Source: Angiostrongylus vasorum
Taxonomy: Eukaryota; Nematoda; Chromadorea; Rhabditida; Metastrongylidae
Length of the DNA: 64,000 nt
NCBI GenBank assembly: GCA_018806985.1
Contig: JADANN010000018.1
Span: 714,501 to 778,500, forward strand
Reading direction: 5' to 3'
Position 1 is the stretch's first letter; each line of letters opens with the position of its first letter. Of the stretch, positions 11,920-25,200 are shown in pieces. The notes under the pieces were generated by a model. That model was not told the DNA's origin. It saw only the letters and a program-made list of their open reading frames with translations, and searched no databases. A program made the translations under genes and the position numbers.

Positions 11920-12240
11920 GTCGCAGGTGGTGTAACGGTAGTGATGCCGATAATTATGAGCACGGTGCTGGTTCGACCCCACACTGGGCTCACAAAGCCT
12001 GCGCAGTCTCTTCAATCCAAGTGCAAACGCTGAAGCCCAATATCTGAGAACTCCAGAATTAATCGACTTGACCAGCATTCACCGACATTCATGACGAAAG
12101 GAAAGTCGTGAAGCCATGAAGAAGAAGTCCGAAGGCGTTCGTGGATGATGGATGCGACGAAGCGAATGAAGTGCAAGAAGTACTGCATTCGCACAGTAGA
12201 TGTGAAAGACGGTTCGTATAAAATAAAACAAGTGATAAGT
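11920..12240 (+). repeat. tRNA-derived SINE-like repeat, family C, copy 1
   Basis: tRNA-like head with box A-like GTGTAACGGTAG and box B-like GGTTCGACCCC, then a body (ATCGACTTGACCAGCATTC; GGATGATGGATGCGACGAAG; CGCACAGTAGATGTGAAAGA) ending in TATAAAATAAAAC. Related copies lie at about 24925-25235 and 28440-28670, with head fragments at 27925-28060 and (minus) 15965-16185. Confidence 0.7.
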
Positions 12241-13179
12241 AAGGGCTTTTTTTGAAAGCACTCTATCTCCTGTGGGGCCGGTTATGAGATCACGTGGCGG
12301 ATGACCACGCACTTACTACGGGGCTAAGGTAAATTCAGTGAGTGTTTTCCTTGCCTTTGGTCTAATGCACTGACTTTATGCCTATGCTTAGAAGCATAGG
12401 TGCATATAGGGAAGTTATCAGAGTTGCCTTGAAAACCAGACGTGCCCGTCGCTTCGGTCCCACGTCCCGAGCAGACGAATTCTTCCAATCGGAGTCAGCA
12501 ATTAATACATTTCATGTCTGCCAGGATATACACCATCATTTGATTCATGGCTAAGCCACTGGAAGTACTTTTCTAAGCCAAATATAGAACCACAGCTACG
12601 GTGTTTAGTGAAATCGAATGCATGCTGCATTCCTAAGGTACCGATCAAGTCGCGGTGAGGAAAACGTAATGATTAGAGAAGTCATGCACTAACACATGCA
12701 TGGTCACTGGTTCGAGCACTGCCCGGTTCAATCAAGCTTCTCTTCCTTTCAAGAGTCCACTAATTGGCGGCAGATTAGTTTCGTCTCGCTGATTTTCGAG
12801 GCGATTTCCTTTCTTCCTCTACAAATATAGAGAGTAGGACGTAGACTTTTGTCTATGAAGAAGACACGAGCGTATTTTTTGCCTAAACATACATCGAAGT
12901 TCATCTGTATCACTTGTGGTCTGTATGATAGGCAGGTGACACCAGGGCACTTCAGTAAATTCTCCATTTCTCCCTGTCGCATGTAGGAGTGGCTCAGTGG
13001 GTTCTGCTCGCTCTAGGGACTCGTTGAGCATCATATTTTTCTTCTAGGGCTTTCATGAAGAACTCTGAGCATTGGGTTCTCCTATATGTTTGAAATTCTT
13101 AGGAATTCACTCGCTAGAGGCTACTGCCCACCACTTGTCGTTCATACTTATTACGTATCCGGCCCACCTTCGACAGTTT

Positions 13180-14740
13180 GGCGTGTAGAAAAGCGTCTTT
13201 GGTTTTTCAACGTTGACGTAACTCGGAGCTTCGAATCCCCTCTCTCACTTCTTTGATACAGGGTACTCATAATATCGGCCTTTCGACTTCGATGACGTTG
13301 AGTGGTCATTCATTTTGCTTACACCGCGACCCAGTTTCTGACACATTCGTTAAGGCAGGAAGAATCGTGGAGTAGAAAAGGTAGGCGGCACGGAGTCGGA
13401 CGTTCCTTTTCCCTTGCGCTTGAAAGCTCCTCAAGCCGCTCGCTTCCCTCCGACTCAACCCTAGAGCTAAGTCGTTCATCATATGGATTTCCCGACTTAG
13501 GCGTAGATGGAGTATTCGTAGATATTCATACCGTTGAGCGTGAATGGGGCATACCTAACCATTCCATTCCTCATGAACATTGTTTTTTGTGAGATCTAGT
13601 CGTAGACTCCGACCATCAATTTTCACTCTCAGGTTGTTTGATTCTTATATTCGCTTGAAGTTTTGAAGAGTAGCAGTAAATAATTTTGCTCAGGTGATGC
13701 CGCCTTGCCCAAACCCTCCTTCTACATCGATATTAATATCGTTCTAGGATAGTGGTGTTTTAGTTGTGTAGTTTTTATTTAGCCAATGAAGAATCTTTAC
13801 ATGCTGACTATGGCCTTCGTAGATGTCCGGGGCTTCCATGACTGTTTTTTATCTCAACTATGTACTCTCACGATACCTCTGTGATTCTTTTAACGCGTTC
13901 ATGTGAACCATCGTACCGAATCCTTTCCAAAATCCTGCTTGGCTAGATGGCTGTCCTTCGTCCAGTGTTTTGTCAATGCTGTTTAGGATGACTGGAGTGA
14001 AGAGTTGTTCATAGATGACATCCATCAAGCCGATTGTGCGATAGTTGCCGACATCATGGAGGTCACTCCTCTTGAACAAGTCACCCTTCTTAAATAACAG
14101 CTTAGTTTTGCTGGTCTTTTTAATCGAATAGGAACCTTGAATTCTGAGAGATAACGCGTGAAGAGTCGAGCCCTTATGTTTATGAAGACTGGCGGAAGGT
14201 GCTTCAGGTGTTCAGATCTTCTCTTGCCCGGGCCTGGTGTTGCTAGATTCTTCACCGACGAAATAGCACATCGGTTTTCGGAACGGATAACCGTTGTTGA
14301 AATGAATCGTAATCGTGAATCATTTTCCCCATTTCCTTTCTGAAAGCTGTATCTGTTTCCTCTGGGCGTCAGCGTTTAATCACCTTGATTTGGTAACAAG
14401 CAATGTTTCGGTAGGCTTTGCTGTTCTCTTTCCAAACTACTGCTTCGGCCGTAACTGCTGCTATTCTCTCTTTGAAGCTATGAAATAACTGATGTTTTCA
14501 AACCTGTCACATTTGCCACTTTGACCCATTCGGAGTTCGATTTTCGGTATTGACTTTTGGATTTCTTTTAAGATGATGCGTAATGGACGAAAGCATCTTC
14601 AAGATGTTTTTTCGTAATCTCAACATTTCACTGACGAAGCGTGGCTCCCGACACGGTGACCCTTGACTTTTCTGCAACTGGACCACAGTTTGACTCTTGT
14701 TGCCTTCGTAAACGGACTTCTTTGTTTTATTGAAGCTGGC
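13180..14740 (-). pseudogene. RTE-type non-LTR retrotransposon remnant (reverse transcriptase)
   Basis: Degraded reverse-transcriptase frames on the minus strand: ATPGPGKRRSEHLKHLPPVF at about 14190-14250 and KRSDLHDVGNYRTIGLMDVI, LDEGQPSSQAGFWKGFG at 13900-14075. These are the RT finger and palm motifs typical of nematode RTE elements (GNYRPI, QAGFRKGF). The 3' portion (13180-13850) matches the copy at 63180-64000 base for base in long blocks, such as CGTTAAGGCAGGAAGAATCG. Several frameshifts and stops; inactive. Confidence 0.8.
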
Positions 14741-15119
14741 TTATACGATTTGTTTAGCAGACTTTTCTGATTAAGGACACTTTAGCATTCGACCTAATAG
14801 GACTACAAATCAACATTGACCGCTATGCCCGCACAGGAATCCAAAGGCGAAAAAACCAGCTATTGTGAATGAATAAATAATGTAATAATAATCTCGTGCT
14901 TTCTGAGCCAGAAAACAATGAATATTGATCTAACCAGACCTAACCAGGTGCAAGCAGCAGCCAGTGACTCTGTTGCTCTGTTTAGTCGCGGTAATATTGG
15001 TTTTTCAATAACAGCACAGGTGGGGGAAAAGCATAAATGTTGCTTCTGAAAAAATTACAGATGAGTCCTGGACGGGCAACGTCATGGACTGGTGGAGAGA
15101 ATCCCATTTGTTTTAATTT

Positions 15120-15335
15120 TTATTTCATGCCAACTTTTTTTTCATACTAGGGTATTTTAAATACAACAATAAGAATGCTGAGGCGAGATCAAAACTCGGT
15201 ACCTAAGGTGCGCTTCGGGCGAATGACTACCATTTCCGGGGAACCACGTGTTATCCTTGTGGTTGCATTTTGCAGAATACCTAGCTGTGAAAAAAAAGAA
15301 CAATAGGTAGTAAATCAAATAAAAAACACTGTGAT
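15120..15335 (+). repeat. SINE-like family B copy
   Basis: Contains GAACCACGTGTTATCCTTGT and GGTTGCATTTTGCAGAATAC followed by CTAGCTGTGAAAA and TAGTAAATCAAATAAAAAA. It shares these blocks with 43670-43820 and 27785-27900, and in reverse with 4495-4915 and 55265-55420. Confidence 0.55.
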
Positions 15336-15959
15336 TTCGACTGCAACTTCAGCTTAAGTGGGCTAAATGCCGATTTGTTCTCTCCAGATCATTTCCACTG
15401 ACGATGATTGCTGATAGTACCGAAACAATAAAAAACGAACTGGCCGAGGGAAAGGCAAAGCAATGGCCTCGGTTGGTGCAGCAGATAATACCTGAGCCCT
15501 GGAAAGGGTAATCACGGAATCCCATTTGTTCAACTGGCAGCTTGAGATGTCAGTCTTAAAAAAAAGAAAGCAGCGACGGCGATTCATTTGTTCTATAAGA
15601 CCTGAATTTCGATGTGATAATGTGATTAATAATGAATCTTGTTGGTGTCTTGTACATTTTAGTCGTTTTTGTTTCAATGAATGAAATTTACATGGAGTTC
15701 GGTTAAAACCGGAAGGCCAGTTTATTTTCGAGCATAATGGTTGATCAATAATTTATGTAGCTGTTAGTGTACTAACAGTGATGGGCTTCAACTTTTCGTC
15801 TTCTAGAAGGCACCTTCCACTGATTTTTTTATTTTATTTTTATATGACCCGTCTTCACGTCTACTGTGCAGGTACCAGCACTTCTCACATTCGATTCGTT
15901 TCCTCGCATCCATCATTCACTAAGTTCTTCCAAATTTTACGCGTCGTTCTGGCTACTGC

Positions 15960-16200
15960 TTGAGGTTATTCTGGTCGAGTCGATTCTCCCTGGAGTCCTT
16001 AGATAGCAGGGCTGCAGCGTTCCCAATTGGACTGCAGACTGATTTTTTTCCCGGACAAATCCGGTACCAATTTCTCAACCATATGGGGATGAGAAACTTG
16101 GTGAACCTGCGACGGGATCGAACCAGTACCGTGGTTGTGATGATCGGCACCACTACCGCTGTGATATCCGCTCCAATGTTTTTTCTTAATGTGAGAGGCA
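15960..16200 (-). repeat. tRNA-derived SINE-like head, family C/A mosaic
   Basis: The minus strand shows a tRNA-like head (box B-like GGTTCGATCCC) followed by a body resembling family A (GAGAAATTGGTACCGGATTT, GTCCGGG). A similar head-body combination is seen at 27925-28060 (GGGAAATTGGTACCGGAC). This suggests exchange of heads between SINE families. Confidence 0.5.
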
Positions 16201-16387
16201 TATGTGGCTTCCATGTGAGCTCTGTGTGGTTGATTCCCACGTAATATACTAAGTGAAATACTTGTAGAAAGGGGTAAGTATGCGAAGAAGCTGTTTTGTG
16301 TTCAGTGGGATTGAAATCTTGATTTAGTATTTTCCTTCTTTGGTTATGGAAGAGTTTAGCTTGGTAGATTGCAGTCAACTTGATCTT

Positions 16388-16432
16388 CGCAGACTCTGAG
16401 GAAGGCGAAGTTCACCGAAACGTCCGCTTGTT
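16388..16432 (+). ncRNA. Hammerhead-like ribozyme motif, copy 5
   Basis: AGACT CTGAGGA, hairpin segment AGGCGAAGTTCACC, then GAAACGTC and CGCTT. The whole core (CUGANGA, GAAA, GUC) is present, but the outer stem I flanks do not pair well. It is followed by an AATAAAATAACC tail. It stands alone without a partner arm. Confidence 0.33.
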
Positions 16433-17864
16433 CAAAAAATGAAGAATAAAATAACCTCTTTTTTGCTTATCAAGAGAACAGTGAATCAATCAGTAAAGGA
16501 TATTCGTTTTTTCTGCAGAAGGATGAGTATTTCTTAACTCGATGCTAAGAATTTACCAGCATTGACTTGGCGACGAGCTAAGCCCTTTTACGCATAAATG
16601 TTTCACGTAGAATAGTTCTTTAATGAAGGGTATTAATCCCGTCCTGTACAAAGTTGGAAGTATGAAAACTGACGCCACTAATTTCACATTTTGTTGCCTT
16701 CAAGAATGTCGGCAACCAGGGGGCATCGAGATGGAGGGATATGCCAGTGCGTTAAGTAAACCGTCATCGGCAAGATAAGCACGATGTCGTCGATAACGAG
16801 TTGTGGAAGTGGGACGTAGAGTAAGAGGGTGTTAGCAAATTATATCACGGATTACGGAGAAAATCGAAGAACTTAAAGAATGTGGATATAATAGTAAGTG
16901 TTGTATGTGGTTGATGGTTCAGGTGCAATTTCGGAGACTTATTTTCCACTCATAAATATGAAGGAACCGTGATGTGAACACACTTAACAACCCAAAAAAT
17001 ATCTGAACTACTCAGGGGGACCAACGATTATGCGTGCATTAATGCACGGAATCTCTAACCACTGCGCTTCCGTCACCATTTAGGCTTTTATTAAAAAAGA
17101 TGACGAAAGCTTTGTATAATCTCCAGATTTGACTAAATCTGAATGTCTCTTTATGATGAACGTTCGAAATACCGAAGTAATACAGATTTAAACTTGAGTT
17201 TTGTGGGCAATCTATCAATCAATCTAACAATTTGTTGAAAAAGTATTGTAAACCTCAATATTGTGTAACACAGTGGAAGAGTTAGTATCGTAGTGCTGTT
17301 CGATTCCAGTTCTGTACTAACCCAGAATATCAAACCCAACTTCCCCGGTTTTTAGGGCTTCGAATATTCAATCTTTAGGATTTTGAATATTCAACATGAT
17401 TGTAGGAAGAACGACTGTGTACTAAACGAAGTTTAAATCCCCAGTAACTTGTAGTGAAGCTGGTTCATTCTACGTGCATTGTGAAGAAATTTTGATTTAG
17501 AACAAAAAACTCCGTTATTTCTCTGACCCATTGAAATTTCGAACTTTCTAATCCGAATATTTAAAATGTGACTAGAACAGCGTGTTTGTACTTCCTCGCA
17601 CTCTTGCTTCGTATATTCCAATGCATCCACATCTTCAATGTTTCAGCTGTTCTATCGTAGAGCTTTTTATGAATTTTCACCTTCGTCAACATATGATAGT
17701 TGCAACAATATTTCACCGCCTATAGCCTTGTAAAGGACGATGTCACCTTATAAACTAGTTGCTAATGCGTTTGAAATACGTTCATGGAATATCAAGCTTA
17801 GTGTTTTGACAGCATGTAGCACCACAAAGTGACAACTTGTTTGTAATAGTAAAAAAGTAAAGAA

Positions 17865-18133
17865 TAAAGCTCTCGGCGTTGATCAATCCCTGCGGGATGC
17901 GCCATGCATTGGACTTCATTAAGCATCGTTTGGAGGTGAATGAATGCATCTCTGGCCTTTAAAACGACTCGCAGTGGCCTACCGATGTATCGAGCCTGTG
18001 CTCCTATCGTTCCAGACAAAACTGGAACGAATTTGCCGACTGAGAAATGGTAGGTTTGGTGGCCCACAGGCGCGGTGATCCATCCCATACGTGTATCGCA
18101 GGGCGCCTCCAACCACTGCGCCACACGCACCTA
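17865..18133 (-). repeat. tRNA-derived SINE-like repeat, family A, copy 2
   Basis: Minus-strand head GTGTGGCGCAGTGGTTGGAG and box B-like GGATCACCGC, body with AATTCGTTCCAGTTTTGTCT, and tail ATCCCGCAGGGATTGATCAA, GCCGAGAGCTTTATTC. Near full length. Confidence 0.8.
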
Positions 18134-18139
18134 TTCGAC

Positions 18140-19237
18140 TCGATGCCACCCAGTAAAGGCAGAAGAAAAGCTAGACGTAGTGCCGGAGCTACCGTAACCG
18201 TATACGAAGTGTCTCCGCAAATCTGTTACAGATTATGAAGCCAAAACAGATAATGGCAATCCTGTGGGCCACTTACTGATGTTTGTGCGAATTCTTGAAT
18301 ATTAAAATCCACGAAAACTTTTACTTATGGATCATATACCTCAAAAAGTACACCATAACATGAAGCTAAATATACGAAGACAACTAAATAGCACAATAGA
18401 TTCGAGATTCGGATAAATATCGTGAGATATGTTTGAAGCGATTACAATTTCCCTTTCACAAACGCGTAACTAAATACATAACCAAAGCACGACCAGTAAG
18501 TTCCCTTTTAGTACATGACGGCCAAAGCTGGTTTCTCAACAGCTGGTGACAATTTATCGATCACTAGAGTATTTCATAAGTTCAAAACTTCGTTGATTTA
18601 AAGATGACTTTGTTCTCATTCATCGCATATACGGTTCATATAAAACACTCTTTTAAATTTAAATATGTTTAGAATTGGAAGTTTCAGAAAACTGGTAATG
18701 AGATTTAACTTTTAGAATCTCCAACGGAAGAGCGGTAGTTGCAAGCATGAACATCAAACATTGAAAAATACTACTGCGTTCTGCTGGACAAAATCATACT
18801 TGTTTACTTGTTTTCGTCTTCGGAATATGGCCCTTGAAGCAATAAAGCGGATAAAATGTATGTCATGTGTTGTAGAAAATCAAGATTTCATCGTGGTAGA
18901 ATAAGATCCCTTTCACGTATTTCTGAGAACTGTAGATGCTCATAGGTTTTTATTGTGATTAATAAAACCTGATGTGAACTCACAAGATGGTCGGCAATTT
19001 CAAAGTGGCCATCATTTTCGTATTAACTGCATTGTACAGAACTTCGCTAGAATCGTTATGTGTTAAAACGATTAGTAAATATGCCGTATAAATTTGGTTA
19101 TTTTTCAAGGGAACCGCATTAGTATGTCTACCGGCAAGGCACGTTATACTTCCAGAACAACATAAATGAAACATGTGTATAGGATTCTTGGTCGACCAAT
19201 AAATATCACATCAGTGAACAATATTGCTCAAAAAACA
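18140..19237. other. Spacer / spd-1 3' flank
   Basis: Downstream of the spd-1 stop (minus direction). AT-rich. AATAAA-type signals on the minus strand near 18945-18965 (complement of TTTTTATTGTG and TTAATAAAACC) could serve polyadenylation about 280 bases past the stop. No gene seen. Confidence 0.4.
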
Positions 19238-22200
19238 TCAGTCAGAAGTATTTCTTGGTCGGAACGGAGTTGTTAAACCTCGCGGAAGTTTTGATTTAGA
19301 TCCGAGTGTGCGCTTCCTACCCAAGCTGGCTCGCTGTCCGCGGTTCTTGCCTGAGTTCGCTCTGACTTTAGGTGTGGAGCGCTTGGGAGATGAATGCTTA
19401 GGTCCACCCTGTCAAAATGTTGAAGTTGTGGAGCATCAAAAGCGCCTATGTTAAAATTTAATTTGAAGAAGAAAAAATACGGAAAAAAAAACAACGAAAC
19501 ATATAAAATGTCATTTGTTGCAATCAAACTACCTTTATACGTTTTGTTGGAGTAATCACGCTAGGAATCGACGCAGCAGTGGAATCGAAGCATTGACTAA
19601 GCGTAGAGTCGTAATGAAGACGCTAAACGTAACTACAGCACATTGAAATTCTTGAATGCACTGTTTTCACGTCCACTCGTGTCGAGTTGAACACTTTTTT
19701 CATTTGACTAGCACGTTGCTTATTGAGCAAAAATTTTTTCTGTGGAGAGCCGAAAAAAACCATCCCACACCTTTCCCAGGTGGTCGCCACCATGAACGGT
19801 CGATAGCATTTGCGAATTTGATAGATAAGCGCCGCCTTGTCACAAAGCTTTTTCAAGGACGACGACGATTTCCGCCGTTATATTCTTAGCTAGACTGTTA
19901 AATCGAAATGCTAAAGCTCTGCCTCTGATTAACTGGGTGACTTTGTCGAGGGAATGAACCTCTAGTGTACGTGTAGTTGATGTAGAATAGCAGAAAGAAA
20001 AAAAAACAAAATTTCGATTCTATCAACAAAAGATCGTAAAAAGTAGTAACATGATATGCTAATGTCGCAATTGGGTAAAAGACGTGTTGAAGTTCAATCT
20101 ATATCTCGCCATACACGCTATTCATCATAATGGTTAGAGGCATTCTCACCTTTCTCTCATCATAAAAAAAAAAACTTCCAAATAGTCACTTAGAAGAATT
20201 AAACAGCTGCTGATCATACCTTGCGAACTAATCCAAGCTTCGAGGAGCTAACAGCTCTGGGCGGCAGCCTTCCTTGGGATGACTGGGGAGTTCTCAAAGA
20301 ACTACTGGACGCCATACGTTGCATCTGCTGCAGAAATTTTCATTAACTGGAACATTACCACGAGGCAAAAAAAAACATTGACAAATAAAACTAATACACA
20401 CCCTGTTCTTGCGTTCCACTTCCTTGCCTGCGTTATATTCGTCCAAGATCCATTTCACATAGTCAGGAGGCGTGAAACCATCCACTCTAAAATCATCATC
20501 CGGATGAGCTCTCCGATATTCATCGTACACTGTTATGAGCGTCTTCATAAGCTTGGGTAACGTGTGTTCATTGAGTGTGCGCTCCATCTGTCAGACTGCC
20601 ATTATAGGTCAAAAACATCATTTTCAGAAATTAAGGAATAAAAGTCCCACACTTCAGACTTGGAACAATGTTGATATTTCACCTTTGCATCCAGGAAAAC
20701 ATTGTTTTCTCTCCCGCGGTTCTGATAGTAGTCAGCAGTTTTCCTCTTCTCTTCAAGCGCAATTTTGTTTGCCCACGTGTCCTTCCACTTTGTCAAGACG
20801 TCGAATACGTCCTTGCGGGCGGCGTACAAACTTTCCAGGCGAGAAATTTCAGTTGACATATTGATGAAGTCCTTTTCGGTATGCTTGTCGGGATCGTAAC
20901 TGGAGGGGATCACCCGCTCTGCATCAGCAACGTGGCAGGACTTCCACAATTCACTAAGCTTTGCATACAATTCAAGCCATCGAAAGTCGTTCTCTTGGAC
21001 ATATTCGGTATAGAGATCATTAAGCTATAAGTAACAAATCCCAGAATTCCAACACCGTTTACTCATCGATGGGCAATATAACTCAGATATTGCCAAAATT
21101 TGTTCCCATTGATTTTTGACGAGTAAATTTGTCCATTTTTTGTATTAAATCTATAACTCTATTCAATTTATAACCTTTGCGCTCATGAAAACTCCATCAG
21201 CGGGGTAGTAAACAACTACAGGCTGCCTCAGTCGTATCCCAAACAAATTTTACACAACATGTAACTTACATATTTTGCATTGATTATCAAAATAACCAAA
21301 CCAGAAATGTTCTTTGCAGGGTTTAAGGAAATAAAGCTCTCGGCATTGATCAATCCCTGAGGGATGCGTCATGCACTCGACCTCATTCAGCATCGTTTAG
21401 AAGTGGCTGAATGCATATCTGGGCCTTTACGACTCGCGGTGGCATATCGATGTATCGAGCCAGTCCTGCTATCATCCCAAACCAGTATAGTATCAATTTG
21501 CCGACCCCGGACGGACGGAAGGCTTGGTGAGACTTGGGAGCGGGGATTGATCCCTTGTGTATTGCAGGGCGCCTCCCACCACTGCGCCACACGCACCCAT
21601 TTGCACCAATTACATCCATTTTCTTTATTTTTTTTCAAACGTACATGCGTACATATCAGTTGTCAGTTCTCCTAATAACTGTAGAATAGAAAACGATGTG
21701 ATTATAACTTCAAAATTAGTTCGTCAGAGATGTAGCTGTTCATAAATTGCTTAGTGAACTGGTAGGACATGTTGCGTCATGTGTCGTACACATCACATTT
21801 TCGAAGTTTCCAGTCAAGCATCATTACATCGCTTTGATTCAATTCTCCTTCATAAAGCTTCTGTTGTATAGAAGTCTTCAACAGTTCTTTCTTGCTCTTC
21901 TCTCATATATAAGTCAAATTGATCCTTTTCTGTACTAATCAAAGCAAAGAAACATCTGAGCACCAAGTATGGGTGAGAAAATCACTTTCTTCACTAGGTA
22001 GCCAGTATTGAGACATAGCCCCTAGAACTGTCAACAGCATCAACAAGGATTTTTTTAAAGATGCCTATAGATACTCTCATATCTTTTGATACGAGATTGA
22101 TCTTGTACAATATAGTCCATCAATGTTGGCACTGATTAATGGGGTGGTCATGTCCAAACACCTTGTCCTTACAACTAACACCGTTTAAATTGGAGAAATA

Positions 22201-25200
22201 AAACCCAGCAGTTTTCAAGTCTGGTCCTTGCAATAAATTGCTATTAGTACTGTACCCAAAGCCATAATTACAAGTGTAGTGATTACTTATTCGGTAGCAT
22301 AGCAATTCACATTTGAAAGTCGACGTTCGAAGAATTCACTAACCACCCCATTTTTTCTCGGTTGGCATGACTAATCGTTTTCTGTACTTGCTCGTATCCC
22401 TCGTAGGCCCTCAAATATAAGTACCAAAAAATAGTCTATATCCAAGCAGATTCACCTCGAAAATATTACTACCAAAGATCTAAGGATCAGGAGCGATTAC
22501 GTGCTTGATCTTCAATCATACAAACTTCGTCCTCACTACCAGACAATTAGTATTTTCATATTCCTCTCCATCGTAAATAGCGCCGTAATCCACGTTTTTT
22601 GCATGACATGAAACCACATATTGCGCGGAATCCAGCACCTCTTTCATTCAGTTTGCTGTCTGGTATCCGTCATTGGGAGCAGAAGTCTGACTGCCTAGCC
22701 AGAATCGAAGCAGTGCTTTTGCGTATCTCTAAGGCACACCGATACTCGCATACTTATAATATTAGCATATTAGATCCTACATTGTTCCCATCCTAGTCCT
22801 GTTTTGTCCTGTTTTGTCCTGATTCACTCTGGATGAGAAGTCCTCTAGTTCATCGTTTTCCTGATTTACGTAGATAAAAAATGCATTTGTAGACGAAGAA
22901 CATCCGTTAAAACGATAATAGTTTAGATCAAAACTTGTGGCGAACGAAAAGAAAGTGCCTCAATAGTAGGAGTAAAAAATGGGAAACGAAAGAAAGTATG
23001 CGTTAACATTATGCATTCGTAAAAAAATTGTAACGTTGAGGCTTGATATCAGATAAAGCAAAGGAGAACATAAAGACACATAAAAGCCGAACCAAAGTGC
23101 AAAAAATGAAAAAAAGATCGCTTTCTAGGCAGAAAAGTACCTGCGGAAGAACTTGACGGGCTATAGGTGGCGCAAACTGAGCGAGAAAAGTTGGGAGTCA
23201 CATGTTTTGAAAAACGCGCGCTATCGCTACTGACATGAACATACTGGAAAAACAAAAGCAGATTTACTGGATTTACTGACCTGTTCATGGTATTCCTCTA
23301 TGGTATTCATCATCGCTTCTGAAAGGCAAATATCATCCTTTTCGAAGTCAACTTCGACGACAGCACGAATGTTTATATCTTCCTTGAGAAAGCTTTTACC
23401 TAGAAACGAGTTTAATTAAAACTTCTTGGGCTATATGTACACATAGCCAAAGCACTCCAATACGTAGATTGAATACTGCTTCAACAACTCACCGACTTTT
23501 GTTAGAAACTTCTCCATATCTTTCTTCCATATATTAGCTTGTCGAACTCTTTTCTGAAGGACATCTTCAAGATGAAGACGCCGAGCGTCAAGCACGCGAA
23601 CTTGCTCCTCAGGAAGAAGCTCCTAAATTCATTATAACGCCCAGAGACAAACAACGATAGGAAAGTCTTCGCCATACTGTCATGTATACCGGCTGAAGAA
23701 AAAAGCCTATATCAGAAAAGTTAAATTCTTTTCAACATGAAATAGAAACATGTAAAAGCACAAAAACAATATTTGGAAGTATGCACATGAATAAAAAATT
23801 TCAACAACTACCAAATATTGAGCTAAGAAAAACTACTGCCAAAATACCCTAATTATTTGCAAGGATAAATAGTCAACTATATCATCTGCTTTCTCTCTTG
23901 GCGTTGAATGACTCAAATGGGAAGCAAAAAGCGTTCATGTATCTATTTTGCTAGCAAGAGTAATCCAGAAAGTCCTATTCGCACTAGGAAATCGAAGACC
24001 ATTACACCTTTATTTTAGGACCTTCTTGGAAAAGTTTGACCGTCGGATTAATGGTCTTCGTGCTGTGTGCATGATATCTTGTGGAACACAGTCGTTAATG
24101 TCTCCTCCTGTGATCACTAACCATGTATTCAGGTCACTTCATTTTCCACGACTCGGCGTATACAGTAACATTCACAGCTTCTCATCACCAATGAAAATCA
24201 CTCTGATTCTCTCTCTATATGAACTCAAAGACACTATATAGTGCGTTCGATAAAGCTAAGCGACCTACCGTCCAAAGTGAATACCGTACATGTTTCTGAA
24301 GGCACGTAATGGTAAAAAGAATTGTAAGTGTAAAACGTGGCCACACAGCCTGTTGTTCCTTGCCCTCTACACTACACCCTCGGCGTTCTTCATGTGAGGT
24401 CCTCAAACTGCTCGTTTCTTCTTGCTGAGTTCAATGCCATTATGTTGATTTTTCGACTAAGATATACTGTGGAACACAGTCGTTAATCCATAGCTGAAGC
24501 TTTCGGAGATATTCGTTCCTATGAAAGTCAACGAGGTAACGGAAAACAGTGCACTTCTCGTGAGCATTACTTACCCAAGGTCTAGCCGAAGACGAATTTT
24601 AGCCACAAACGCCGAAGAAATCGCCCGCATTCGTAATGCTTGGCTAATACCTGACGTAGTGAGAACAATATCATCAGCAAACTGAACATGCTGTAGCTGA
24701 CCACCATCGACTTCCACTCCCATGTCCTATTTCCGTTCTTGCATAAGAGCGGTTGCACAAAACTTTAGCGATATGGTATCATTTTTTCCGAAGGCCTCTC
24801 CTTAGTCGATGATGATACCGTTGCGCAATAATGAAATTCCAGTTATCAAATCAGGAAGGATCTTTTTGCACTGAGAACAGGGTATTGAAGCCTTCAGAAA
24901 ACAATAGTAGTAGATGGAATAGTAATCACTGCGAGGTAGCGCAGTGGTCAGCGATGCCGTCGACCAGGAAGCAAAAGTACTAGTTCGACCCCGCTTTCCA
25001 ACGCTCTTCTCCAGTCCGTGTATGAATTCCTTTATCTTTGCTATCTCCAAGATTGCAAGAAGAATCGACTCGACCAGTATTCTGCGACATTCCTAAAGAA
25101 GACGGGATTCTCAAGCACCAGCGGAAATAACAAGCGAAATGTCCAAAGACCACTGTGGATGTTTGATGCGAAGAAAATCGGATGTGGGATTCGCACATTA

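Larger units (their letters stand above)
11313..19237. other. Spacer between swsn-1 exons found and the spd-1 3' end
   Basis: Should contain the missing swsn-1 N-terminal exons if the gene is intact, but none was recognised. It holds SINE copies (11920, 15170, 15965, 17865), an RTE remnant (13180-14740), a hammerhead-like motif (16389) and a short degenerate GTAGGAAA-type purine-rich repeat at about 11588-11655. The rest is AT-rich with no supported gene. Confidence 0.5.

Noticed and set aside
15953..16378. 141-codon minus-strand frame
   Set aside because: Lies across the SINE-like repeat at 15960-16200; repeat-derived.
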